Shown: positions 9,831 to 18,270, counted from the stretch's first letter. The stretch is 64,000 nucleotides of DNA from Urechidicola croceus (GCF_001761325.1 NZ_CP017478.1:3183501-3247500); one strand, 5' to 3'. Numbers and translations: made by a program. The notes: a model not told the origin generated them from the letters alone.

Positions 9831-10574
9831 ATGAGTCCATTAGTTTCCATAATTATTCCGAGTAATAATAATCTAAATCATATTAAAGATTGTATTTCTA
9901 GTATCCGAAATCAATCATTTAAAGATTATGAAGTGTTGATTATTGATGGGAATTCAACTGATGGAACCATTGATTTTTTGAATACTTTAGAAAAGCCATT
10001 TTTGTGGCAGAGTGAAGATGACTTTGGAGTTTATGATGCTATGAATAAGGGAATTAAATTATCAAAGGGTAAATGGCTTTATTTTTTAGGTTGTGATGAT
10101 CGTTTTTATAGTAATAATACTTTAAAAGATATTTTTAGTAACAGAATAGAAAATGATGTAGCACTTATGATTGGTCAAGTTAAGTACGACTTAAATGAAG
10201 GAGACTCTTTTTTTGTAAAAAAGAATGATGGAGTTTTTGCTTCAAAATTATCTAGGAAATTGTGGTTGAAAAACACACTACATCATCAAGCAATATTTTA
10301 TAAAAAAGAATTGTTTTCTAGCCTTAAATACTCCCTAAGTTATAAGGTTTTATCTGATTATGCACTAAACTTAAGTTTGTTTAAAAAAGGGGTTAAGGGG
10401 ATGGTTATAGAAGATAAAATCGCTATTTGTGGTACCAATGGAATCTCTAAAAACTACCAATGGAAATTGTATGAAGAAGAAATTGACATAAAAACTAGTC
10501 AAAGTTCAATTTTTCTTCGACCAGTTTTTTTTATGCTTGGTTTGAGTAAATACCTCATAAAGAAAAGGCTTTAA
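9831..10574 (+). CDS. GT2-family glycosyltransferase
   Basis: 247 aa. The opening SPLVSIIIPSNNNLNHIKDCISSIRNQSFKDYEVLIIDGNSTDGT is the GT-A nucleotide-binding fold, and SKGKWLYFLGCDDRFY supplies the DxD-like metal/nucleotide motif. LKNTLHHQAIFYKKELF resembles WcaE/PGL-type glycosyltransferases of colanic acid-like pathways. It probably acts with the preceding GT4 enzyme on a surface polysaccharide. Acceptor and donor sugars cannot be read from sequence. Confidence 0.85.
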   Translation: MSPLVSIIIPSNNNLNHIKDCISSIRNQSFKDYEVLIIDGNSTDGTIDFLNTLEKPFLWQSEDDFGVYDAMNKGIKLSKGKWLYFLGCDDRFYSNNTLKDIFSNRIENDVALMIGQVKYDLNEGDSFFVKKNDGVFASKLSRKLWLKNTLHHQAIFYKKELFSSLKYSLSYKVLSDYALNLSLFKKGVKGMVIEDKIAICGTNGISKNYQWKLYEEEIDIKTSQSSIFLRPVFFMLGLSKYLIKKRL

Positions 10575-10577
10575 TTA

Positions 10578-10805
10578 CTATTGCTTTTTAATAAACAAAT
10601 AGTACATATTGGCACATAAAATAAATGCATTGGTAATAATTATTGGCCAAGAAATATCAAGCATAAAACCATAAATTACAAATAAAATTGCTCCAATTGA
10701 ATTAATAAATCTTAATTTATTTAGGTTTTTCATCATAAAAGAGATGATTAACATTGCTGATGCTAAATAACCGACCCATTCCGTATAAGTAATTCCTAAA
10801 ATCAT
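10578..10805 (-). CDS. Small membrane protein, CBU_0592/YgjV-like
   Basis: 75 aa with three hydrophobic segments. The pattern EWVGYLASAMLIISFMMKNLNKLRFINSIGAILFVIYG resembles the CBU_0592/YgjV small-membrane-protein family, whose function is unknown. It converges on the GT2 gene with 3 bp between stop codons and is probably monocistronic. Confidence 0.6.
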   Translation of the reverse strand: MILGITYTEWVGYLASAMLIISFMMKNLNKLRFINSIGAILFVIYGFMLDISWPIIITNAFILCANMYYLFIKKQ

Positions 10806-10880
10806 ATTTTATATTTTTGAGCGGCAAATGTACCAATATTTACTCAAGTATGAATAGTGTTAAGGTTTAGTTAATAGTTT

Positions 10881-10909
10881 TTTGTGCTTTTATACATTTA
10901 GTAACTTTA
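10881..10909 (+). promoter_or_regulatory. Possible promoter for the redoxin gene pair
   Basis: TTTG at 10881-10884 and TAACTTTA at 10902-10909 (one mismatch to TAnnTTTG) are 17 nt apart, slightly short. The elements lie just upstream of the ATG at 10920, giving a very short leader. Confidence 0.4.
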
Positions 10910-10919
10910 ATCCCTGATT

Positions 10920-11459
10920 ATGAAGAAATTATTTATATATAGTATTGTATTGTTATTTATTTCATGTGAAATAAAATCAAATAAAGAATTATCATCAATT
11001 GTAAATGATGATAAAATTGAATCAAATGATGAAATAAAAATAGAAACTCATAATTTTGAATCATTAAAATCTCTTTTAAATAAAAAAGATGATAAAACCT
11101 ATGTGATTAATTTTTGGGCTACTTGGTGTAAGCCTTGTGTTGAAGAATTGCCAGTATTTGAAAAGTTATATTCAGAATATAAAGATAAAAATGTTGACGT
11201 AATTTTGGTTAGTCTTGATTTTCCAAATCAAATTGATAATCGACTAATTCCATTTATTAAGGAACATGATTTACAGCCAAGAGTTGTTTTGATGGCCGAT
11301 CCTGATCAGAATACATGGATTCCAAAAGTAAGTGAAAAATGGTCTGGAGCAATTCCAGCAACACTAATTTACAATAAAGATACTCGTGAGTTTTATGAGC
11401 AATCTTTTTCATATGAACTTTTAAATAATGAAGTAAGTAAATTTTTAAAAACTAATTAA
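10920..11459 (+). CDS. Thioredoxin-like (TlpA-family) lipoprotein
   Basis: 179 aa. MKKLFIYSIVLLFISC is a lipoprotein signal with Cys16 lipidated. After an Asp/Glu/Lys-rich linker the thioredoxin fold carries NFWATWCKPC (Cys70/Cys73) and a cis-Pro region in SGAIPATLIYN. It probably reduces or isomerises periplasmic disulfides. The next thioredoxin-fold gene begins 2 bp after the stop, so the two are very likely co-expressed and may act as partners. Confidence 0.87.
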   Translation: MKKLFIYSIVLLFISCEIKSNKELSSIVNDDKIESNDEIKIETHNFESLKSLLNKKDDKTYVINFWATWCKPCVEELPVFEKLYSEYKDKNVDVILVSLDFPNQIDNRLIPFIKEHDLQPRVVLMADPDQNTWIPKVSEKWSGAIPATLIYNKDTREFYEQSFSYELLNNEVSKFLKTN

Positions 11460-11461
11460 TT

Positions 11462-12073
11462 ATGAAAAAAATTAAGGCGATTTTATTTTTAACACTATTG
11501 GCGGTAAGTACTGCCTTTACTGTAAACAAGGCAAGTCCTGGTTATGAAGTTGGGGATGTTGCAACAGATTTTAGTTTGAAAAATATAGATGGAAAAATGG
11601 TTTCTCTATCCGATTATGATGATGCTAATGGTTTTGTAGTTATTTTTACTTGTAATCATTGCCCTTTTTCAATAGCTTATGAAGATCGAATCATTGCAAT
11701 TGATAAAAAATATAAAAATTTAGGATATCCAGTCATTGCAATTAATCCAAATAATCCTGAAGTTTCAAAAGGTGATGATTTTGTTTCAATGCAAAAAAGA
11801 GCAAAAGACAAGGGGTTTACATTTCCATACCTATTTGATGATGGACAAAAGATATATCCTCAGTATGGTGCAAAATACACACCTCATGTATTTGTTTTAA
11901 ATAAAGTAGATGGTGATTTAGTAGTTGCATATATTGGTGCAATTGACAGTAACTCATCTGATGAATCAAAAGCAGAAAATAAATTTTTAGAAGACGCTTT
12001 AGATGCCCTTGTTGTTGGTGATAATCCTGAAATAACCTATACGAAAGCTATCGGTTGTACAATAAAAAAATAA
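11462..12073 (+). CDS. Secreted AhpC/TSA-redoxin-type thioredoxin family protein
   Basis: 203 aa with signal peptide MKKIKAILFLTLLAVSTAF and no lipobox Cys. The redoxin domain contains DFSLKNIDGKMVSLSDYDDANGFVVIFTCNHCPFS, with Cys64/Cys67 as a CxxC pair. The sequence TCNHCPFS marks a widespread peroxiredoxin-like/thioredoxin family of unclear substrate. It is exported to the periplasm and coupled to the preceding TlpA-like lipoprotein. A perfect bidirectional hairpin follows the stop. Confidence 0.82.
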   Translation: MKKIKAILFLTLLAVSTAFTVNKASPGYEVGDVATDFSLKNIDGKMVSLSDYDDANGFVVIFTCNHCPFSIAYEDRIIAIDKKYKNLGYPVIAINPNNPEVSKGDDFVSMQKRAKDKGFTFPYLFDDGQKIYPQYGAKYTPHVFVLNKVDGDLVVAYIGAIDSNSSDESKAENKFLEDALDALVVGDNPEITYTKAIGCTIKK

Positions 12074-12080
12074 ATATATT

Positions 12081-12124
12081 AATCATAAAAAAAGCCGCTA
12101 ATAAAAACGGCTTTTTTTATGATT
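12081..12124. terminator. Bidirectional intrinsic terminator
   Basis: A perfect 17-bp inverted repeat pairs 12081-12097 with 12108-12124 around a 10-nt loop. Its core is AAAAAAAGCCG / CGGCTTTTTTT, so both strands have a GC core followed by T-runs. It ends the redoxin operon from the left and the plug lipoprotein from the right, reaching into the latter's stop codon. Confidence 0.88.
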
Positions 12125-12554
12125 AATTTTTAGTAGTAATTTCAATAACACCATTTGATCCACTTGAGCCATAATAACCCAAAGAAGCAGCATCTTTCAA
12201 AACTTTAATTGTTTTTATATTATTTATTGAAATAGTATTGTAAAGAGAACTATACGTTCCGCTGAATTGTTGCCCGTCAATTACAAAAAGAGGTTCACTA
12301 GTTAATGAGATAGAATTATTTCCACGAATTGTTATTATAGCATTTGCACCACTTCCACTAATATGAACTCCGGGAAGCCCTCGTAGTTGAGAGGTAAGGT
12401 CATTGCCAATATTAATTTCATTTACAATAACTTTGTTTTCGGTCGTTACATCTTTGGCATCCTGCTCGGTGCTCAAAATAATTTTTTGATTACTTTTACA
12501 TGAAGCCAAAATCAAGACAAGGAAAATAATTGATAATTTTGCTAAATCATTCAT
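12123..12554 (-). CDS. Orphan TonB-plug-domain lipoprotein
   Basis: 143 aa from the ATG at 12554. A longer frame reaches into the tmRNA gene and is rejected because the lipoprotein signal MNDLAKLSIIFLVLILASC begins at this ATG. The mature protein is little more than a TonB-dependent-receptor plug: NDLTSQLRGLPGVHISGSGANAIITIRG, PLFVIDGQQF, NIKTIKVLKDAASLGYYGSSGSNGVIEITT. It stops exactly where a SusC-type receptor would begin its barrel. It cannot be a transporter alone. A role as an interaction partner of a receptor or TonB is inference. No partner gene is adjacent. Confidence 0.8.
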   Translation of the reverse strand: MNDLAKLSIIFLVLILASCKSNQKIILSTEQDAKDVTTENKVIVNEINIGNDLTSQLRGLPGVHISGSGANAIITIRGNNSISLTSEPLFVIDGQQFSGTYSSLYNTISINNIKTIKVLKDAASLGYYGSSGSNGVIEITTKN

Positions 12555-12598
12555 TACAGGTAAGATTAGAGTTAAATAATTTACAAAAAAAAATATAG

Positions 12599-12989
12599 TG
12601 GAGACGGAGGGACTCGAACCCTCGTCCAAACAAGCAACCAAAGTGCTTTCTACATGTTTAGTTTTTGATTGGTTTTCGATTAAAAGCTGACCAAAAACTG
12701 CCCACTTTTAACTTATCCATTTTAGTTTCGGAATAAAACCATGGTCTTTTTATTCCTATGTTAACTTTTACGATGTCTCAAAATTGAACGCCGTTAACCA
12801 AGGCTGTCAGGAGACATAAAGCTTTCTCACCTTGTGAGACTAGGCTAATCTTACTATTAATTCAGATTAAGCAGCTAAAGCGTAGTTATTCTCGCCGTTT
12901 AAGTTTTGAATATGATTTTTACGAGTACTTATTCAATGCTCGACATGCTTACAATTTGACTGACCTCGCTGTCAAAACCAGTCGTCCCC
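12599..12989 (-). ncRNA. ssrA: Transfer-messenger RNA (tmRNA)
   Basis: The 5' end GGGGACGACTGGTTTTGACAG (12989 downward) pairs with the 3' acceptor strand CGTCTCC ending near 12600, and a T-arm with GGTTCGAGTCCC lies before it. Length is about 391 nt. The tag frame runs 12896-12867 and encodes GENNYALAA followed by TAA. The genomic sequence after the discriminator A is CTAT, so the CCA end is not encoded and must be added. It rescues ribosomes stalled on broken mRNAs together with SmpB and marks the products for proteolysis. Confidence 0.97.
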
Positions 12990-13116
12990 AAAATTTCAAT
13001 GATCTTTTTATAAAGAGAGTGCGAATTTATGAAAAAAACAATAACTCTCACTTAATTTGTGAATTCATTTAAATTCAAATAACTTCGTGTCAAATTTTAT
13101 ACCAAATTTATAAAAT

Positions 13117-14331
13117 ATGACAAAAGTAAAAATTGGGATTATTAAGGAACGTAAAAATCCACCAGATAGAAGAGTTGTTTTTTCTCCAAATGCTTGTAGA
13201 GAATTATTGGAAAAGTATCCTGATTTAGAAATAAGTGTTGAAAGTTCAGATATACGAGTTTTTTCAGATAATGAATATATCAAACAAGGTGTAAAAGTGG
13301 TAGATGATATTTCTAATTGTGATGTTTTATTAGGAGTCAAAGAGGTTCCAATAAAAGATCTAATTCCAAACAAAAAATATTTTTTCTTTTCACATACTAT
13401 TAAAAAGCAGCCATATAATCGAAAACTTCTCAATGCTATTTTAGAAAAAAACATTCAACTTTTTGATCACGAAACATTGGTTGATGAGAATGGGAATCGA
13501 GTAGTAGCGTTCGGAAGATATGCTGGTATTGTTGGAGCATATAATGGATTTAGAGCGTTTGGCTTGAAATATGATTTGTTTCAATTGCCCAAAGCAGAAA
13601 GTTTAAAAAATCAAAAAGAATTAATTGATGAATTAAGAAAAATTAATTTATCGAATATTAAAATAGTTTTAACTGGCAAAGGGAGAGTGAGTAATGGTGC
13701 TAAAGAAATGTTGGATGCTTCATATGTTAAAGAAGTTACTGTAGATGAATTTTTAGGAAAAACATTTGATGTCCCAGTATATGTGCAATTGGATGTATTA
13801 GATTACAATAAAAGAATTGATGGAAAGATTTTGTCGAATCGTGATTTTTATAACAACCCACAAGATTATAAAAGTAATTTTATGAGGTTTGCCAAAGTGG
13901 CAGATTTTTATATTGCAGGTCATTTTTATGGTGAAGGATCGCCGTTTATTTTTACAAGAGATGATATGAAATCACGAGATTTTAAAATTAAAGTGGTTGC
14001 AGATGTGAGTTGTGATATAGATGGGCCAGTTGCTTGTACAATTAAACCATCAACGATAGCAAATCCTATTTATGGATACAATCCAGAAACAGAAAGTGAA
14101 GATGATTTTAAAAAAGAAAAGATAATTGCAGTAATGGCTGTTGATAATTTGCCTTGTGAATTACCAAATGATGCATCTGTAGGTTTTGGAGAGCAATTTG
14201 CAAAACATGTAATTCCTTCGTTTTTTAATAATGATAAAAGTCGAATATTACAACGATCTCAAATGACTGATAAAGGAAGCTTAACACCTAGATATACATA
14301 CTTAAAAGGTTATACAGAGGGGCTAGAGTAA
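13117..14331 (+). CDS. Alanine dehydrogenase/saccharopine dehydrogenase-like NAD(P) oxidoreductase
   Basis: 404 aa, cytoplasmic. The N-terminus TKVKIGIIKERKNPPDRRVVFSP is the AlaDh/PNT N-terminal signature, with an Arg-Arg pair as in substrate binding. LFDHETLVDENGNRVVAFGRYAGIVGAYNG follows, as in eukaryote-like lysine-forming saccharopine dehydrogenases. The nucleotide domain lies around 170-300 (IVLTGKGRVSNGAKEML), and ADVSCDIDGPVACTI is a late conserved motif. It probably acts in amino-acid (lysine-type) metabolism; the exact substrate is not decidable here. It is transcribed divergently from ssrA. Confidence 0.72.
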   Translation: MTKVKIGIIKERKNPPDRRVVFSPNACRELLEKYPDLEISVESSDIRVFSDNEYIKQGVKVVDDISNCDVLLGVKEVPIKDLIPNKKYFFFSHTIKKQPYNRKLLNAILEKNIQLFDHETLVDENGNRVVAFGRYAGIVGAYNGFRAFGLKYDLFQLPKAESLKNQKELIDELRKINLSNIKIVLTGKGRVSNGAKEMLDASYVKEVTVDEFLGKTFDVPVYVQLDVLDYNKRIDGKILSNRDFYNNPQDYKSNFMRFAKVADFYIAGHFYGEGSPFIFTRDDMKSRDFKIKVVADVSCDIDGPVACTIKPSTIANPIYGYNPETESEDDFKKEKIIAVMAVDNLPCELPNDASVGFGEQFAKHVIPSFFNNDKSRILQRSQMTDKGSLTPRYTYLKGYTEGLE

Positions 14332-14414
14332 AATTAATTAAAATAATTACTTTAAGAATATGTTAACGAAATGTAATTTATTTATATCTTAGCTATGAAT
14401 TTAGATATCATTTT

Positions 14415-14702
14415 ATGAAAATTAATTGGATTTCAAAATCTAAGATTTCTGCTGAAGAAATGAATGAATTATTAGATTTAGAATACTTTTATAGAAAAGA
14501 AATCACAAATCTTTTACTAAAAGATGAGTCAATGAATTGTTGTGATGATTTTTCCTGTTTTACTTTTGATTTTGATTCAAAGACAAGTATTATTTCTGTA
14601 TCTAAAGAAACACCTGAACCTTACTATACTAAACTTAAACGAGCAATATTAGGTATCAATCTACATAATAGACCTGAAAAAAAGAAAATTATTGCCAAAT
14701 AA
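14415..14702 (+). CDS. Hypothetical protein, 95 aa
   Basis: 95 aa, no signal peptide or membrane segment. It is acidic to neutral with a Cys pair (NCCDDFSC) and a Lys-rich tail (RPEKKKIIAK). I do not recognise a family. It lies 83 bp after the dehydrogenase and 21 bp before the DUF3820 gene on the same strand, so it may share their transcript. A real gene is likely because the frame uses typical codons and fits the spacing of the operon. Confidence 0.6.
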   Translation: MKINWISKSKISAEEMNELLDLEYFYRKEITNLLLKDESMNCCDDFSCFTFDFDSKTSIISVSKETPEPYYTKLKRAILGINLHNRPEKKKIIAK

Positions 14703-14723
14703 GAGTTTTTTATTAATCAAATA

Positions 14724-14945
14724 ATGTTTCAAGACAAGCAGTTTTTAATTGATTTAGCTAATACCAAAATGCCATATGGAAAATATAAAGGAGGCTATTT
14801 AATCGATCTTCCAGAGCATTATATAGTTTGGTATCATGCAAAAGGATTTCCTAAGGGGAAACTGGGTTTAATGCTTGGATTAGTTTATGAATTGAAATTA
14901 AATGGTTTAGAATATTTGATTCATGAAATTAAGAAAAATTCATAA
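14724..14945 (+). CDS. DUF3820 family protein
   Basis: 73 aa. The pattern MPYGKYKGGYLIDLPEHYIVWYHAKGFPKGKLGLMLGLVYELKLNGLEYL is diagnostic of DUF3820, small cytosolic proteins of unclear role, sometimes labelled quorum-sensing-regulated virulence factor. No metal site or membrane segment is visible. The gene converges on a DUF2809 gene with a 1-bp gap. Confidence 0.85.
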   Translation: MFQDKQFLIDLANTKMPYGKYKGGYLIDLPEHYIVWYHAKGFPKGKLGLMLGLVYELKLNGLEYLIHEIKKNS

Positions 14946-14946
14946 T

Positions 14947-15315
14947 CTATTTTACATTTACTTCAATTACTAGCACTGTTACAATTCCAATTGTATATGC
15001 TATTAAATCTTCTAAACTAAAAGTATTTCCCAAAATTAAATTAGCCATTTTGTTGGAACTCAAATTTATATAATTAATAAAATTTACATATTGTAAAAAC
15101 TCAATAAAATAAGAAAACGCAAGTACATATAGAGCAGTATAAAAGTAGTTTAAATTTATAAAACTTTTTATAAAGCAATAGAGGAGTATTACGACTAGAA
15201 AGTCTCCTAAAACATATCGTATAAATCCACTCTTAAAATAAGTTGAAATTAGGATTTCAAAAAGAAATAGACTTATAAATCTTATGAAATATTTGTGGTT
15301 AAATGTGAGATTCAT
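14947..15315 (-). CDS. DUF2809 membrane protein
   Basis: 122 aa with four hydrophobic helices. FIRYVLGDFLVVILLYCFIKSF matches the core of the DUF2809 family, small integral membrane proteins of unknown function. It is the last gene of the minus operon that starts at 19248. Its start overlaps the preceding DUF1361 stop by 4 bases, indicating translational coupling. Confidence 0.8.
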   Translation of the reverse strand: MNLTFNHKYFIRFISLFLFEILISTYFKSGFIRYVLGDFLVVILLYCFIKSFINLNYFYTALYVLAFSYFIEFLQYVNFINYINLSSNKMANLILGNTFSLEDLIAYTIGIVTVLVIEVNVK

Positions 15316-15989
15316 TTGTCGTTATCGATTTTATAAGATTCTTTTACTTGAAAGGTAAGTACTTTGAAAACTAAAAAACTAAGTGTGAAGAACAATCCAA
15401 AACCGATAGTAACTCCCCAAGTTTTTAAATGTTGCATTGGATAGAGTACTCTTTCAACAATATCGTTTACTAATTGAAATGGTTTTTGTATAATATCCCA
15501 AGAATTCCACCTTAAAAATCTGCCTAAATAAATTCCAAAACCACATAAAAAGAAAGTGCTAACTGATACTATCCAGGCTTTGGAATTAGAAAATTTTTCT
15601 TTAATTATTAGATGAATATCATTGATTGAAATAAAAAAAAGAAAAAAACCGTTGATGGCAAATGAAGAAATTACGAGTAAATCATACCAAACAGGCATTG
15701 CTTTTCCTCGGTTTAAATGAAACAAATCAGTAATGATATATGGCGCATTTGGTAGAAATAATAACCAAATAATAAATAGTGACCAAAATTTATAATTCGA
15801 ATTTTGTAATCTTTTGTTTTGACTTAATAGTGTTGAAATTCCAAATGGAATATAGGCCAAAAATAAATTCCAAATTAGAAATAAATAGAAATACGAATTA
15901 GTCATTTGTACTCTAAAAATTACGAGTAGCATACAGTAAAAAGTGAAAATGGTTGATGTAACTAATAATTTATTTCTTTGTGTTTTCAT
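15312..15989 (-). CDS. DUF1361 membrane protein
   Basis: 225 aa with about six transmembrane segments. The conserved LFLPNAPYIITDLFHL, PVWYDLLVISSFAINGF and GRFLRWNSWD motifs identify DUF1361, a membrane family of unknown function. The start overlaps the Coq4-like gene by 20 bases and the end overlaps the DUF2809 gene by 4. Confidence 0.85.
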   Translation of the reverse strand: MKTQRNKLLVTSTIFTFYCMLLVIFRVQMTNSYFYLFLIWNLFLAYIPFGISTLLSQNKRLQNSNYKFWSLFIIWLLFLPNAPYIITDLFHLNRGKAMPVWYDLLVISSFAINGFFLFFISINDIHLIIKEKFSNSKAWIVSVSTFFLCGFGIYLGRFLRWNSWDIIQKPFQLVNDIVERVLYPMQHLKTWGVTIGFGLFFTLSFLVFKVLTFQVKESYKIDNDK

Positions 15990-16503
15990 AATGTAATTGG
16001 TTTAATTTAAGTCTTGTTTCATCTGTGAATAAAGCTGATTTTAAATGCTCAGTTGGCTGTAATAACAGTTTTTTATAATTGAAGTTGTGAAATGTGTTTA
16101 CTTCTGTTCCTATGATGTAGGACTTTATATAATATTTAAAGTAATCTGGAATAATGATTGTGCCGATTATGATTACTGCAAATAGATATTTACTTCGTTT
16201 TCCATTACCAAAGCATAAATATTGTAGCGCAATCTCATCTTCAGCATTTGTGCCAAATCCAGTTATAATGTGATATGCATCATGACGTTCAACTTTTGGA
16301 ATTAAATCAAAATTATGCTTCTCTAAAAATTTCCCTAGACTGTTTCCGAAGGAATTTTCGGGTAATTGTAATAAATCTTTTTTTGTTATTCCCCAAGGGG
16401 CATTCTTTTTGAAATACTTAGTGTATATTTTTTCGGAAGTATAAAATAGCCACTCGACTATTTTTTTTCTTTTATTTAGTAATATGAATTTATCTAGATT
16501 CAT
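15970..16503 (-). CDS. Coq4-family protein
   Basis: 177 aa. The region HDAYHIITGFGTNAEDE contains His74, Asp75, His78 and Glu90, exactly the HDxxH-x11-E metal motif of COQ4. That protein organises ubiquinone biosynthesis and, in eukaryotes, has been linked to head-group C1 processing. Flavobacteria generally use menaquinone, so the substrate here is uncertain. Hydrophobic stretches at 105-125 and 130-140 may mediate membrane contact. It overlaps both neighbours (14 and 20 bases) in a membrane-protein operon with no quinone genes. Confidence 0.72.
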   Translation of the reverse strand: MNLDKFILLNKRKKIVEWLFYTSEKIYTKYFKKNAPWGITKKDLLQLPENSFGNSLGKFLEKHNFDLIPKVERHDAYHIITGFGTNAEDEIALQYLCFGNGKRSKYLFAVIIIGTIIIPDYFKYYIKSYIIGTEVNTFHNFNYKKLLLQPTEHLKSALFTDETRLKLNQLHYENTKK

Positions 16504-16885
16504 TTTTTTCAGTTTTAAATAGCCAAATCCAAGATTGAATTGATGTGAAAAATGCAGTAGTAAAAAAACGTATTATAAAGTCTTTAAAATCAAAGTTGTA
16601 AATTCCAAAGAGACACAATCCAAATACAATGATTGAGTAAAATGGAAAGTATTTTTTAAAAAATTGAACTTTACATAAGTTTCCTCCTAGTAACCAATAA
16701 ATTGGAATAATGGTTGTTATAATTGCGATTAGACAGATGATAAAAATGGGTATAATTGATAAAAATATTAGCGGAATTATTCCTAAGAAAAATTCATCAG
16801 AAACACCAATTAATAACCAGAATAAACATGTAGCAAAGAGTGCTGCTTTTAATGCAGTTTGCCCTATTTTTATTGATGTATTCAT
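16490..16885 (-). CDS. Small multi-pass membrane protein
   Basis: 131 aa with four predicted transmembrane helices and a short charged C-terminus (KTEKNESR). No recognised motif. The gene overlaps the DUF4153-like gene by 4 bases (ATGA) and the Coq4-like gene by 14 bases, so it is a coupled member of the operon. Confidence 0.65.
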   Translation of the reverse strand: MNTSIKIGQTALKAALFATCLFWLLIGVSDEFFLGIIPLIFLSIIPIFIICLIAIITTIIPIYWLLGGNLCKVQFFKKYFPFYSIIVFGLCLFGIYNFDFKDFIIRFFTTAFFTSIQSWIWLFKTEKNESR

Positions 16886-18270
16886 TCTTTAACAATAAGA
16901 TTATCATATACCATTTCTTGCCAAGAATTTTGCTGTAATTCTTGTAAATAGTTTAGGTGTTTAGTATCAATATCAAATTTCTGTTCAAAATTTATTTTGC
17001 TATTATTGGCATATTGTTTAAGTATAAAAATATTATTATTTGAGAGGCTTAATAAATAATCAACATCGGTTTGTTCGGCATAATTTATATTGTAGTTAGT
17101 AATTGTATTATCCCAATTTATTGATGAAGCAATTATTAAAATTATAAATGCAATTTGTGAGTTTTTCCTAAATAAGAACCATAGATTTTTGATGTTTTGT
17201 ACTTTGATAAAAGTTGTTATTAAACCAATAAGTGTTAATAATAAATATACAAGTACACCAATTCTTTTATAAGTAAAACCGAATGATTGAATGTATTCGA
17301 AGTTTTTGATAGCAGTTAAAACAACTAAGTTGATATTTAAAAATATCCATACAAAAGCCAAGTTTTTTAAACTTTTGTTTTGTTTAAAAAAGTTTAAATC
17401 TCCTCTAAAGAAATATAGTAGAATCAGGATAGCAAATATGATAGATACGATAAGTGCATTGACACCATTATGTACTTGTTTTGATAACTCAGTTCCGTTC
17501 ATATTGTGTAATTCCGACAAATACATCATATCGGTAATTAGATACAGCACAATTAAAACATTGAGAGAAAACATTAGTACAATGCCCAATTGATTTTCTT
17601 TTTTTAGTTTTTCTTGTGAAACAAGTAGTTCCTCTTTCTTTTGTAATTCATTTCCAGTTTTTGTGTCAAGTTCTGTAATAGGCTCAATTGTGATTGGATT
17701 TGTAATATTATACAGTAAATAATAACCTAATCCTGAAAGGAGAATCCACTGAAAGTTTATAAAACTTAAGTCAACTTGAGAAATTAGCGCATCGAATTTT
17801 GGATTTCCAATTCTGTAAAGAGTACTGAATATTATTAGAATAACTGTTGGTATTAAAATAAGTTTAGCCCAATAGAGGTAATCAATTTTTTGTTTTTGCA
17901 CATTCTTTATTTCAGTGTTTAAACTGTCATAGTATTGAGAGAATGCTGCAACTATTGTTGTATACAAACCATTTATCCATTGAATATACACTGAAGATGA
18001 ATGATTTGATACACTACCAACTAAAGTTATGAAAGACAATATATTTGTGAAGACAGTCAAATTTGAATCGTAAAGGAATACAGTGATTCCTGATGTTAAA
18101 TAGGCTAACGATATGAATATTGTTGATTGTTTTTTAAATGCTGAAGTATTTGTAATCACCAATAATATTATTGTAAGTAAGGTAAATAGTGAAAGATTTA
18201 AACCAATATTTTGGTTGTAAAAAAACGTACTAAAAAGAAGAGCGCCAATAATGAGTGGTATTTGTTTCAT
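16882..18270 (-). CDS. DUF4153/DUF4173-family membrane protein
   Basis: 462 aa from the ATG at 18270; an upstream TTG (18303) would add 11 residues. About 12 transmembrane segments are visible, with the conserved block LLYLITDMMYLSELHNMNGTELSKQVHNGVNALIVSII typical of DUF4153/DUF4173 proteins. A soluble C-terminal tail (about 400-462) ends DNLIVKE. Function unknown. The winged-helix gene precedes it by 54 bp, and DUF4153 genes often travel with such regulators. Confidence 0.78.
   Translation of the reverse strand: MKQIPLIIGALLFSTFFYNQNIGLNLSLFTLLTIILLVITNTSAFKKQSTIFISLAYLTSGITVFLYDSNLTVFTNILSFITLVGSVSNHSSSVYIQWINGLYTTIVAAFSQYYDSLNTEIKNVQKQKIDYLYWAKLILIPTVILIIFSTLYRIGNPKFDALISQVDLSFINFQWILLSGLGYYLLYNITNPITIEPITELDTKTGNELQKKEELLVSQEKLKKENQLGIVLMFSLNVLIVLYLITDMMYLSELHNMNGTELSKQVHNGVNALIVSIIFAILILLYFFRGDLNFFKQNKSLKNLAFVWIFLNINLVVLTAIKNFEYIQSFGFTYKRIGVLVYLLLTLIGLITTFIKVQNIKNLWFLFRKNSQIAFIILIIASSINWDNTITNYNINYAEQTDVDYLLSLSNNNIFILKQYANNSKINFEQKFDIDTKHLNYLQELQQNSWQEMVYDNLIVKE

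Noticed and set aside
12601-12640. A tRNA-like T-arm with GGTTCGAGTCCC
   Set aside because: It is part of the tmRNA; no anticodon arm of a separate tRNA is present, and the matching 5' end is 391 nt away with a tag frame between.
12555-12641. N-terminal extension of the plug lipoprotein into the tmRNA gene
   Set aside because: The lipoprotein signal peptide begins at the ATG at 12554, and the extension would be read from the T-arm of ssrA.
13065-13454. Long minus-strand frame opposite the dehydrogenase
   Set aside because: It lies in antisense to a clear AlaDh/PNT-type enzyme, has no recognisable motif, and its composition follows from the codons of the other strand.
14407-14420. A riboswitch or leader before the 95-aa gene
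   Set aside because: The 83-bp gap is AT-rich with no stable pairing that I can see.
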